From the NCBI RefSeq assembly GCF_000485595.1, contig NW_014577279.1, forward strand, positions 208,999 through 248,394: a DNA stretch of 39,396 nt. The letters run 5' to 3'. The position numbers and the translations under genes were made by a program. The notes under the pieces are model-generated. The model had not been told where the DNA came from and made no database searches. It saw only the letters and a list, made by a program, of their open reading frames with translations. Origin of the DNA: Priapulus caudatus. Its lineage: Eukaryota; Priapulida; Priapulimorpha; Priapulimorphida; Priapulidae. This document shows, piece by piece, positions 23,601-27,223 of this stretch (position 1 is the first letter of the stretch; each line of letters starts with the position of its first letter).

Positions 23601-26169
23601 CTTGTTGATTAGGATGAACCAACCACTGGTATGGATCCACATTCCAGAAGATTTCTTTGGGATCTCATACGGGGTTTGATCAAGGAGGGTTGCTCGGTTA
23701 TTCTGACATCACACAGGTATGTTTAAAGACTGTTAATGCTATATAGCATGAATTTCAGGAATTTTTAAAAAGTAATATTCAGAAAGGCACAGATGGTAAG
23801 AAAGGGAGTTCCAAATATAAACCAATGCAACAGTGAATGAGGGTATTCCTAATTTTCTTTAATTTCATGTATGATGTTTTATTACTGTCTGATTGTGTGT
23901 ATTTCAGCATGGAGGAGTGTGAGGCGCTCTGCACTAGGTTGGCCGTCATGGTCAATGGCAAGATGAAGTGTCTAGGCTCCACACAGCACTTAAAAAACAG
24001 GTAATATGGTAACTACGCAACTTTTCATATGAGCGTGTAAAATATGAACAATATTATGGGGCGTACATGATTTATGCAGTGTTTCATGTTAATATTTTCA
24101 TGTGTAATTATGTAAGTAAAATTGTGTAATGTCTGCACTAATTGTCGTTTTTGTAATATTGCTGAAGTTTATATGTTCTATTTATGTTTAACATAACCAT
24201 GATAATATGTGCACGTCAATTTTTATGTGTATTTTGGTCGAAACGTTTTGTAATTTGATTAGTATATGGGCACATGACATCCTGATTGTGTGAAATACGA
24301 TATCATATCATGTTTCTTTTATTTTTTCTGTAATTTCTTCCATGTCTGCAGGTTTGGTGATGGGTACACAATACAAGTAAGAGCCAAGGGTTCGCAGCCA
24401 AACCTAGATCCTATCATAAGACATCTCGCACACCATGTGCCGAAGGCAACTTTGGAGGTAAATTGTATTTTAATTACAGTATGAATAAGAGCTAGAAAAT
24501 ATCTGTTAACTACAATGTATTACTGCAGTCTTACTACCGTCAAACCTCTGTTAGGGGACTGATCCATTAGACAGATAGCTATTTATAAAAGATGGTTCTT
24601 TGGGGTTCACTGTAGGAGGCAGTTTTATAATGAAAGCACCTCTATAGAACGAACCTCTATAGAGGACAGTATTGGGGTTAAGTGACTGTTATAATACAGG
24701 TATGACTATATTACCTGTCGCATGCTTATCGTGTCTAACTGAGCTGGCAATTGGTCGGTAGGAGCGACATCACAACACGCTGCAGTATGAAATGAAGCCA
24801 GACCACATCTCACTGGCTAGCATATTCACGGCGATGGAGAACCTTCCGGCATCTCTCAACATCGAGGATTACTCTGTCTCACAGAAAACCCTCGACAACG
24901 TAGGTTTTCCTCAGAATAATGTCCTTGAACTTGCTATCATAATTTTCATTGGCTAAGGGTGCCTGTCAATCACTGCGAGTCTTGTAGGTTAATTGTGTAT
25001 TTGTGTGTGAGTACGAACGTGAATGTAGCATGTTGTTGTGGTTAGGAGCTGGTCATGGCAGCTATGAATAATATCATGCAATCACTTAGTTCCATGCTAT
25101 GCCTTTACTATACTCGGCAATGCAAAAAATAGAACTGCTCTCTGATTTTCAATACAAAAATAACACGTGCCAAACTGCATTATCGTTGAAATCTAGTCTA
25201 TGATATCAAGAGAATTTTGGAGGCATGTCATTTGCTGGTGTCCAGTGTGGTGTCAGTGATCGTTGTAATTTGCAAACGAATAAATAACAAAATACACAAA
25301 ATATGTGTGTGAAGAACCCGCATACATATGTGATTATATTTAGTTCATCGTAATTATGAATTGTCCTTGATGTTTTAGGTGTTCATAAAGTTTGTGAAGC
25401 AGCAGACAGAGTTTAGTAACTTAGGTAACAGCAGTACAGGCCTAAACTTGGATAGTGACTCTGATGATTCACTTCTAGATCTACACAGCAGTCAAGACTC
25501 GGTAAGTGAAAAGGCTTATATTATTACAGCAGAAGTCCAAAAATCCGTGTGCCAGAAATCCGGACCACCCGAGAACCCGGACTTTTCGAAAACTCTCAAA
25601 CTTTTTTTAATTTAGCAGGCCTGTGTGTGTGTGTGTGCATGCATGCATGAGCACTGTGTGGCTCATATTGATTCGATCAACACAATTGATATAATTCACG
25701 CAATCAACGTGCTTAGCAACTCTCTATTATGTACTCTTGATAAGTATATATATAGACTTGATCAGAAAAATAGCTATTACTACATTTTTGCAACAATTAG
25801 CAACACAGCCACGCATGAATGTCCACGTGCATGCTCCCTCACCCGTTCACACATGCACGCACTGATGTGCACACACATGCGCTCGGATGCAGGCACACAC
25901 GTCCCACCAACACGTACACGTGCAGGCACGTGGTGCAGTGAAAACGTTAGAAGAGTTCAAATGTTAAATGATTCACAAACTATCGTTGTTCAGAATACAT
26001 CTAGTTCATCTACAATTCGGCTAACGATAGTGGGGTGCAGCATGCGGTGGAAAATAAGTTATAGCTTGTCATCAACAAACGAAATCAACCATGGTGACAG
26101 TCTTATGCAGTGATAATTGTTTTGTTCCAGCAACTTAGACTGGCCTTCATGGAAACACCGGATTGTTAA
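553..26169 (+). CDS. ABCA1-like: ABCA-subfamily lipid transporter (ABCA1/4/7-like), 3' half, 28 exons, 5' partial
   Basis: Full-size ABC subfamily A transporters use ATP to move lipids across membranes; ABCA1 exports phospholipid and sterol and ABCA4 moves retinoid-lipid adducts. Exons: 553-765, 1511-1707, 2019-2198, 2731-2844, 3295-3486, 5146-5319, 6738-6877, 7116-7277, 8236-8359, 8883-9053, 9429-9627, 9951-10056, 10290-10462, 11041-11215, 11496-11611, 12466-12613, 15817-15958, 16293-16425, 20267-20453, 20838-20944, 21303-21444, 23141-23275, 23613-23716, 23908-24000, 24352-24457, 24762-24899, 25379-25501, 26131-26169. All introns are GT-AG and every phase joins in frame, giving about 1343 residues. 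Domains, numbered from the first complete codon: NBD1 remainder 1-200, linker 200-375, TMD2 with extracellular loop 375-950, NBD2 975-1205, C-terminal region to 1343. All catalytic motifs visible are intact. The gene's 5' half lies outside the window. The substrate cannot be read from sequence; the ABCA1/4/7 assignment rests on recognised motifs and domain order. The last exon is the least certain. Confidence 0.93.
766..1510 (+). other. Intron 1 of window, no recognisable feature
   Basis: AT-rich intron between the NBD1 Q-loop exon and the signature exon. No open frame, repeat or RNA gene was recognised. Confidence 0.8.
1511..1707 (+). CDS. ABCA1-like: ABCA exon 2: NBD1 signature and Walker B
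   Basis: Follows a GTAACAG acceptor and completes a glutamine codon. It carries the ABC signature [12 protein letters not shown], Walker B with catalytic glutamate ([13 protein letters not shown]) and the D-loop. It ends at an AAAG/GTGAGG donor. Motifs are intact, so NBD1 is probably able to bind and hydrolyse ATP. Confidence 0.95.
1748..1922. repeat. Degenerate interstitial telomere-like (CCCTAA)n tract
   Basis: About 170 bases made of variants of CCCTAA/CCCTAAC (CCCAAAC, CTCTAAC, CCCTAGC). It lies inside intron 2, between the Walker B and H-loop exons. Degeneration suggests an old internal tract, not a chromosome end. Confidence 0.8.
2019..2198 (+). CDS. ABCA1-like: ABCA exon 3: NBD1 H-loop
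   Basis: Begins after ATGTTAAG; the tract before it has few pyrimidines, but a good branch-point-like CTAAC lies upstream. It encodes the H-loop histidines ([11 protein letters not shown]), the strand [11 protein letters not shown] and the end of NBD1. It runs into a serine/aspartate-rich stretch that starts the linker. Donor is G/GTGAGA. Confidence 0.92.
2199..2730 (+). other. Intron 3, with a short dispersed repeat near 2260-2370
   Basis: The stretch 2260-2370 (GTGTCCCTTTTAAGCAGGTG, then CTATAGAGGTGAC) resembles pieces near 5365-5540, 24545-24715 and 36840-36950. The rest shows nothing recognisable. Confidence 0.4.
2731..2844 (+). CDS. ABCA1-like: ABCA exon 4: linker between NBD1 and TMD2
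   Basis: Follows GTTATAG and ends at CTAG/GTAACG. Phases match exons 3 and 5. It encodes a weakly conserved linker, with [14 protein letters not shown] aligning by eye with the helical stretch before the HELxYxLP motif in ABCA1. Fewer conserved residues make this exon less certain than its neighbours. Confidence 0.8.
   Translation: MIHAFSTHHEVPCNHSVPCASKARSPTSSPATLRRHT
2845..3294 (+). other. Intron 4, nothing recognised
   Basis: AT-rich intron with a poly-A run near 3108. No gene or repeat recognised. Confidence 0.7.
3295..3486 (+). CDS. ABCA1-like: ABCA exon 5: regulatory subdomain after NBD1
   Basis: Contains [11 protein letters not shown] and the motif [19 protein letters not shown], typical of the R1 subdomain behind NBD1 in ABCA proteins. 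Acceptor TATATAG, donor GAAG/GTAGCC. A - strand reading frame over this exon is only its shadow. Confidence 0.93.
3984..4054 (+). repeat. Direct repeat pair, left copy (intron 5)
   Basis: Contains CAGAATCACCACGTCTGGGA, then GGTTCTGGCTGA, then A-rich GTTAAAAAGT. Repeated with few changes at 4271-4340. Two copies 287 bases apart suggest a local duplication or the ends of a small element. Confidence 0.75.
4271..4340 (+). repeat. Direct repeat pair, right copy (intron 5)
   Basis: Second copy of the 3984-4054 sequence, differing by a few substitutions. It ends in the same GTTAAAAAGT string. Confidence 0.75.
4428..4500 (+). repeat. tRNA-like segment (possible SINE head)
   Basis: Has an A-box-like TGGCGTAATTGCTAA and, about 35 bases on, a B-box-like TTGAGTCCGAGCT, then T-rich sequence able to stop RNA polymerase III. 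No good acceptor stem could be formed, so a tRNA-derived SINE or relic is more likely than a tRNA gene. Confidence 0.35.
4621..4800. repeat. ATGGG pentanucleotide tract
   Basis: About 180 bases of (ATGGG)n with interspersed ATGCG, ATGGC and ATGAC variants. It creates long but meaningless open frames on both strands. It lies in intron 5. Confidence 0.95.
4918..4936. repeat. Short (TA)n microsatellite
   Basis: Alternating TA run in intron 5. Confidence 0.8.
5146..5319 (+). CDS. ABCA1-like: ABCA exon 6: variable linker before TMD2
   Basis: Follows a pyrimidine-rich TTTTCTAG acceptor and joins exon 5 to give INNEGDGEIAG. It encodes a low-complexity, Ser/Asn/Asp-rich linker (for example [16 protein letters not shown]) with no recognised motif. 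ABCA linkers are variable here. Donor ACAG/GTATCG. Support is the good splice sites and frame continuity. Confidence 0.82.
5810..6243. mobile_element. Pogo/Tigger-like MITE, complete copy (intron 6)
   Basis: Terminal inverted repeats begin CAGTAGAAGTA and end TACTTCTACTG, followed on the right by TA. The left flank is CA, so one target TA has changed or is absent. Inside each end are further matching blocks with AATCCGG-type sequence. Pogo/Tigger elements have CAG-starting ends and TA target duplications. No transposase frame remains. Confidence 0.7.
6246..6737 (+). other. End of intron 6, nothing recognised
   Basis: AT-rich, with a short TA run near 6580. No gene or repeat recognised. Confidence 0.6.
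6738..6877 (+). CDS. ABCA1-like: ABCA exon 7: elbow helix leading into TMD2
   Basis: Follows ATTTTAG. It encodes [18 protein letters not shown], the amphipathic elbow segment found before the first helix of TMD2 in ABCA proteins (compare the LVKR...ARRSRKG pattern). Ends on a complete codon at CACACAG/GTATGC. Confidence 0.93.
7116..7277 (+). CDS. ABCA1-like: ABCA exon 8: TM7 and start of extracellular loop 2
   Basis: In phase 0 after CTCATAG. A hydrophobic helix [18 protein letters not shown] is the first helix of TMD2. It is followed by a polar segment with one N-glycosylation sequon (NVT) that opens the large extracellular loop. Donor CAA/GTAGGT. Confidence 0.94.
7439..7787. mobile_element. 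hAT-like MITE (intron 8)
   Basis: Left end CAGTGTTTCC and right end GGAAACACTG are a perfect 10-bp inverted repeat of the kind typical of hAT elements. The interior is 349 bp with GC-rich CGAGCACCTCATGTGCTCG-type inverted motifs. No intact 8-bp target duplication is seen. A - strand frame through the element has no recognisable domain. Confidence 0.6.
7788..8235 (+). other. Rest of intron 8, nothing recognised
   Basis: AT-rich, no gene or repeat recognised. Confidence 0.6.
8236..8359 (+). CDS. ABCA1-like: ABCA exon 9: extracellular loop 2
   Basis: Follows CCATTGCAG. Encodes part of the extracellular domain with PECWPQW, a second cysteine in ATCVLKD and a sequon NNT at the exon end. Phase 1 donor ACAG/GTAGGA. 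The cysteines are candidates for the disulphides that hold this domain in ABCA transporters. Confidence 0.9.
8480..8700. repeat. (GT)n/(GTGC)n microsatellite
   Basis: Long purine-pyrimidine alternating tract, GTGTGTGT grading into GTGCGTGC. It is responsible for several long Cys/Val- or His/Thr-rich frames on both strands. It lies in intron 9. Confidence 0.95.
8883..9053 (+). CDS. ABCA1-like: ABCA exon 10: extracellular loop 2, variable part
   Basis: Follows ATTTTCAG. Encodes [17 protein letters not shown] and then a proline-rich stretch (VPPPPTAAP) with sequons NMS and NYT. Weakly conserved part of the extracellular domain; splice phases fit both neighbours. Donor CCTG/GTATCA. Confidence 0.88.
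9119..9219. repeat. Compound trinucleotide tract with complementary halves
   Basis: (GAT)n, (AAT)n, (ATC)n, (ATA)n and (TTA)n follow each other. The GAT block is the reverse complement of the ATC block, and the ATA block of the TTA block, so the tract can fold into hairpins. It lies in intron 10. Confidence 0.9.
9429..9627 (+). CDS. ABCA1-like: ABCA exon 11: cysteine motif of extracellular loop 2
   Basis: Encodes [18 protein letters not shown] followed by PPQKQ, matching the CxC...CPPG...PPxRKQ element of ABCA1-type extracellular loop 2. It is then followed by [15 protein letters not shown] with a sequon. This is one of the strongest pointers to the ABCA1/4/7 group. Acceptor GTCTAG, donor AAG/GTAAGC. 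Confidence 0.95.
9951..10056 (+). CDS. ABCA1-like: ABCA exon 12: extracellular loop 2, RYGG motif
   Basis: Completes an arginine codon and reads RYGGLSFGN, matching the FRYGGFSLG element in this family's extracellular loop. Acceptor ATTCACAG, donor CAAAG/GTAATG on a complete codon. Confidence 0.94.
10290..10462 (+). CDS. ABCA1-like: ABCA exon 13: end of extracellular loop 2
   Basis: Encodes [20 protein letters not shown] and then AILRANLP, matching the conserved VWFNNKGWHAI...NNAILRANL region. It ends with [10 protein letters not shown] before the membrane is re-entered. Acceptor ATTTCAG, donor CT/GTAAGT. Confidence 0.96.
10463..11040 (+). other. Intron 13, nothing recognised
   Basis: AT-rich sequence with a normal TTGCAG acceptor at its end. 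No feature recognised. Confidence 0.7.
11041..11215 (+). CDS. ABCA1-like: ABCA exon 14: TM8 and coupling helix
   Basis: Encodes the hydrophobic helix [20 protein letters not shown], then [18 protein letters not shown], the cytoplasmic loop that contacts the NBD, then [10 protein letters not shown]. All three are highly characteristic of ABCA TMD2. Acceptor CTTGCAG, donor ATG/GTAGCT. Confidence 0.96.
11496..11611 (+). CDS. ABCA1-like: ABCA exon 15: TMD2 helices
   Basis: Begins [14 protein letters not shown] after TTTTTAG, in the position of the CNYVVPATLVIIIF helix of ABCA1. It ends in a hydrophobic helix VVALFLMYG split by the next intron. Donor GG/GTAAGT. Confidence 0.92.
11612..12465 (+). 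other. Intron 15, nothing recognised
   Basis: AT-rich intron; no gene or repeat recognised. Confidence 0.7.
12466..12613 (+). CDS. ABCA1-like: ABCA exon 16: TMD2 helices with ITPxMYPASF motif
   Basis: Encodes [20 protein letters not shown] and then a long hydrophobic helix through [20 protein letters not shown]. The ITPxMYPASF motif is a hallmark of ABCA1-type TMD2. ABCA1 has tryptophan where this copy has cysteine just before ITP. Acceptor TTTTGCAG, donor AAT/GTGAGT. Confidence 0.95.
12614..13349 (+). other. Start of intron 16: GTGTTG-rich stretch and a (TG)n run
   Basis: A loosely repetitive GTGTTGTG/GTCATG stretch at about 12960-13080 and a (TG)n run near 13145-13164. No gene recognised. 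Confidence 0.6.
13350..13771. mobile_element. Inverted-repeat element with CCCATTTCGTCTA periodic motif
   Basis: Left end (13350-13392: CGGTTTATGCCC, then CTACTCCCATTTCG) is matched in reverse complement by the right end (13734-13771). The left side continues to about 13516 as a run of degenerate units such as CCCATTTCGTCTA, CCCAATTGGTCTA and CCCAATTCGTCGA, about 13-16 bases apart. No transposase frame. Confidence 0.65.
14898..15268. mobile_element. PiggyBac-type MITE (intron 16)
   Basis: 371 bp bounded by AGGGATACAACACCCTAGG and, inverted, CCCTAGGGTCATGTATCCCT, with the tetranucleotide TTAA directly outside each end. TTAA duplication is the mark of piggyBac elements. No coding capacity. Confidence 0.75.
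15275..15816 (+). other. End of intron 16, nothing recognised
   Basis: AT-rich; ends in the TTTTGCAG acceptor of exon 17. Confidence 0.6.
15817..15958 (+). CDS. ABCA1-like: ABCA exon 17: TMD2, FLIFPxxxLGR motif
   Basis: Encodes [20 protein letters not shown], matching SVFLIFPHFCLGRGLIDM in ABCA1, followed by the short loop [11 protein letters not shown]. Acceptor TTTTGCAG, donor ACAG/GTACAC. The preceding intron (12614-15816) is one of the longest in the gene. Confidence 0.95.
16293..16425 (+). CDS. ABCA1-like: ABCA exon 18: last TMD2 helix
   Basis: Encodes [20 protein letters not shown] and the helix [16 protein letters not shown], the last membrane span before NBD2. Acceptor ATCTTACAG, donor CGAA/GTGAGT. 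The next intron contains the sequence gap. Confidence 0.94.
16735..16830 (+). repeat. Dispersed TTGTCCG repeat, copy B (intron 18)
   Basis: AGTGTTCGAAATAAGG, then CTTGTCCGACGGACAAGC, then TTGGCTTGTCC. It shares the CGAAATAAG and GTCCG/CGGAC order with the copy at 375-490, which is in the opposite orientation. Confidence 0.55.
16831..19028 (+). other. Intron 18, non-repetitive part including a GC-richer segment
   Basis: From about 17640 to 18600 the sequence is less AT-rich than the rest of the intron and has short open frames (17641-17835 on the - strand, 18300-18524 on the + strand) that match no family I recognise. No splice-supported exon could be proposed. Confidence 0.4.
19026..19128 (+). 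repeat. Gap-flanking duplicate, left copy
   Basis: The 70 bases starting TATCCTAGATATATGTCTGA are identical to those at 19951-20022. The remaining bases up to the gap match the right copy with small indels and substitutions, as low-quality read ends would. Confidence 0.9.
19129..19950. other. Assembly gap (822 N)
   Basis: Run of N in the intron between exons 18 and 19. Its flanks duplicate each other, so the gap may be smaller than drawn or false. No coding exon is missing here, because exon 18 joins exon 19 in frame. Confidence 0.98.
19951..20060 (+). repeat. Gap-flanking duplicate, right copy
   Basis: Near-identical to the sequence just left of the gap, from TATCCTAGATATATGTCTGA through GTTGCCAGTGAGTTTAT and on to the ACACGT region. 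Confidence 0.9.
20267..20453 (+). CDS. ABCA1-like: ABCA exon 19: entry to NBD2
   Basis: Encodes an acidic segment ([19 protein letters not shown]), equivalent to the NDEDEDVRRERQRI stretch before NBD2, then [14 protein letters not shown] and [15 protein letters not shown], the first strands of NBD2. Acceptor CGACAG, donor GAG/GTATGT. Confidence 0.95.
20454..20837 (+). other. Intron 19, nothing recognised
   Basis: Very AT-rich, with several AATAAT/TTTTAT runs. No gene or repeat recognised. Confidence 0.7.
20838..20944 (+). CDS. ABCA1-like: ABCA exon 20: NBD2 Walker A
   Basis: Contains a complete Walker A P-loop, GVNGAGKTT, inside [20 protein letters not shown], followed by GGDAFLNNK. Acceptor CTTACAG. 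The donor AAAG/GTCTGT is a weak match to the consensus but gives perfect frame continuity. Confidence 0.96.
20945..21302 (+). other. Intron 20, nothing recognised
   Basis: AT-rich intron; the acceptor of exon 21 is preceded by a good pyrimidine tract. Confidence 0.7.
21303..21444 (+). CDS. ABCA1-like: ABCA exon 21: NBD2 Q-loop
   Basis: Encodes [20 protein letters not shown], which includes the Q-loop glutamine, then [12 protein letters not shown]. Acceptor TTGTTTCAG, donor CAG/GTACGT. Confidence 0.96.
21605..21990 (+). repeat. Hairpin-ended dispersed repeat, copy B (intron 21)
   Basis: Begins TTTTTAGCTCATCTGAC-GTA-GTCAGATG (terminal hairpin), then GTCC/GTGC tetranucleotide units, then ACAAATCTTAACCGCTCGAC and GGTCAAAGGTCAAG. 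The block ACAAATCTTAAC-GCTCGAC recurs at about 21880, so the unit is partly duplicated in tandem. Opposite orientation to copy A at 1-245. Confidence 0.75.
22440..22515 (+). repeat. tRNA-like segment (possible SINE head), intron 21
   Basis: TGGATAGCCCAACGGTTA fits an RNA polymerase III A box, and TTGTATCGAATCCCA about 35 bases on fits a B box, followed by T-rich sequence. Acceptor and D stems pair poorly, so this looks like a tRNA-derived SINE or tRNA relic. Confidence 0.45.
23141..23275 (+). CDS. ABCA1-like: ABCA exon 22: NBD2 signature and first half of Walker B
   Basis: Carries the signature [15 protein letters not shown] and the hydrophobic strand of Walker B (VVLFL). The intron falls exactly before the Walker B aspartate. 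Acceptor TTCATAG, donor CTG/GTAGGT. Confidence 0.96.
23613..23716 (+). CDS. ABCA1-like: ABCA exon 23: NBD2 Walker B Asp/Glu and D-loop
   Basis: Opens with [19 protein letters not shown], which supplies the Walker B aspartate, the catalytic glutamate and the D-loop. It ends in VILTSH, the H-loop histidine. Acceptor TGATTAG, donor ACAG/GTATGT. Confidence 0.96.
23908..24000 (+). CDS. ABCA1-like: ABCA exon 24: end of NBD2
   Basis: Encodes [19 protein letters not shown] and LGSTQHLKN, directly matching the end of NBD2 in ABCA1-type proteins. Acceptor ATTTCAG, donor ACAG/GTAATA. Confidence 0.96.
24352..24457 (+). CDS. ABCA1-like: ABCA exon 25: C-terminal regulatory region, part 1
   Basis: Encodes [20 protein letters not shown] and a helix ending KATLE. 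The RFGDGYT motif begins the R2 subdomain of ABCA transporters. Acceptor TCTGCAG, donor GAG/GTAAAT. Confidence 0.95.
24545..24715. repeat. Dispersed CTCTATAGAGG repeat (intron 25)
   Basis: Contains AACCTCTGTTAGGGGACTG and, inverted, repeated CCTCTATAGA(G) motifs. Related pieces occur near 2260-2370, 5365-5540 and 36840-36950. Probably a small DNA-transposon family; the ends are not resolved. Confidence 0.4.
24762..24899 (+). CDS. ABCA1-like: ABCA exon 26: C-terminal regulatory region, part 2
   Basis: Encodes [11 protein letters not shown], then [10 protein letters not shown] and [13 protein letters not shown], matching the LARIFS and [14 protein letters not shown] segments of ABCA1. Acceptor CGGTAG, donor AAC/GTAGGT. 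Confidence 0.95.
24900..25378 (+). other. Intron 26, nothing recognised
   Basis: AT-rich; no gene or repeat recognised. Confidence 0.7.
25379..25501 (+). CDS. ABCA1-like: ABCA exon 27: VFVNFA-like motif and acidic tail
   Basis: Opens with [12 protein letters not shown], in the position of the VFVNFA motif known in the ABCA1 C-terminus. The middle residues differ (IKF in place of VNF). A Ser/Asp-rich tail follows ([17 protein letters not shown]). The donor G/GTAAGT is close to consensus. If it is not used, the frame stays open through the intron to a stop at about 25613-25615, partly encoded by a pogo-like repeat. Confidence 0.88.
25527..25715 (+). mobile_element. Pogo/Tigger-like MITE, left half only (last intron)
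   Basis: Starts CAGCAGAAGTCCAAAAATCC after a TA and matches the left part of the complete copy at 5810-6243, including CCAGAAATCCGG, the (GT)n stretch and GATCAACACAATTGAT. Similarity fades at about 25715 and no right end is present, so the copy is truncated. It starts only 26 bases after the exon 27 donor. Confidence 0.7.
26131..26169 (+). CDS. ABCA1-like: ABCA possible last coding exon (12 residues and stop)
   Basis: A good TTTTGTTCCAG acceptor is followed in phase 0 by 12 codons ([12 protein letters not shown]) and TAA. This is the first well-formed in-phase acceptor I see after exon 27, and an AATAAA lies about 360 bases on. The ABCA C-terminal tip is not conserved, so similarity cannot confirm it. 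Alternatives are the acceptor at 26110, which gives an immediate TGA, or read-through of the exon 27 donor. Confidence 0.38.
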   Translation, partial: QLRLAFMETPDC

Positions 26170-26260
26170 CCAGCATCCACACGTTGTTAGCACAGATACA
26201 ACGACTACGCAAGAACCTTCGCTATTGATAGTCATGACTCACCATTCTTCTGTACCTGTG

Positions 26261-26579
26261 CAGGGTTTAAGCTGTTGTTCACTATGGGTTGTGTTTGAGT
26301 TTGGCGAAAAATTGTCGTCATAAATTCGCCAAAATGCTAAAGCGTAATTCGTGGGCCACTCGAATTCCACCCGAGATCACTACTTGCTAACCCGAAGCAT
26401 GAGGTACACTGTGTGTGGTCATTGTTTACTCGGTACCGAAACCTTTCCGTTAAAGACCAAAGATTATCAAAGTGGCCATCGATACACACGACTATATATA
26501 GTTAGTAGAATTTGATTAAACATTTTCAGAATAAATTGGCCAAATTGCTAACAATTTTTTTGGTCCAGCTTAAACCCTG
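26261..26579. mobile_element. MITE with 14-bp perfect ends and CCTGTG duplication
   Basis: Ends are CAGGGTTTAAGCTG and its exact reverse complement CAGCTTAAACCCTG, flanked on both sides by CCTGTG (26255-26260 and 26580-26585). The interior has diverged direct copies of ATAAATTCGCCAAAATGCTAA. CAGGG ends recall hAT elements, but those usually duplicate 8 bp, so the class is open. Confidence 0.7.
26530..26535 (+). promoter_or_regulatory. Possible polyadenylation signal (AATAAA) for the ABCA gene
   Basis: A canonical AATAAA hexamer lies downstream of the proposed stop. It sits inside the 26261-26579 MITE, so if used, the 3' end of the mRNA would be supplied by a transposon. AATAAA is common in AT-rich DNA, so the call is weak. 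Confidence 0.25.
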
Positions 26580-26585
26580 CCTGTG

Positions 26586-27223
26586 GTCTTGTATTTATTT
26601 TTTGTCTGTTGCATGATGATGTTTATGACCCATGCATCGCAGTTACTATGCATATTCATTCATTCCAGTTTGACTGCACATGACGTGTTGATTCATACAA
26701 TGCCCTAGTCAGGCTTCTGGTCAATAGGTTCAATCATAGTTCGAATTGTGTGGTGGGGGAACAGTTGATTGATGAACCAGTAGTATACTTCATCTACCTG
26801 TGGATTTTATAACTTACATGCTATCGTGTTTTGTCAATGGAAGCAAATCACATGTCCCTGTTTCTTATACACATACAGATGAGATTTGCTGGTGTTTAGT
26901 GCAAAGTATCCAATATTAGGAACTATATTTACAGATAAATCACATATTTTCCACTTCTAGATTAGATCGATAGAGTCATGTTATTGGAGATCTTCAGTAT
27001 TGGGAGAGGAGAAGTCTAGATGATGTCAGTGTTTTATCTGTAGAAGCACAAACATTAGTTTTACATATTGTCAACTAAGAAGCTGTTTTTCAATTACTGG
27101 GCTGGGTATGTCGCCATGACTTGGTATGTCATTAATTGCAAAGAAAACGATGCATTTCAAATTAAACCGGCGATACAGTAATAACACCGCACTATGTAAA
27201 TAATGCATTTTTTTAAATCTATA
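26586..27223. other. AT-rich spacer, nothing recognised
   Basis: No open frame or repeat recognised between the MITE and the - strand pseudogene. Confidence 0.6.
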
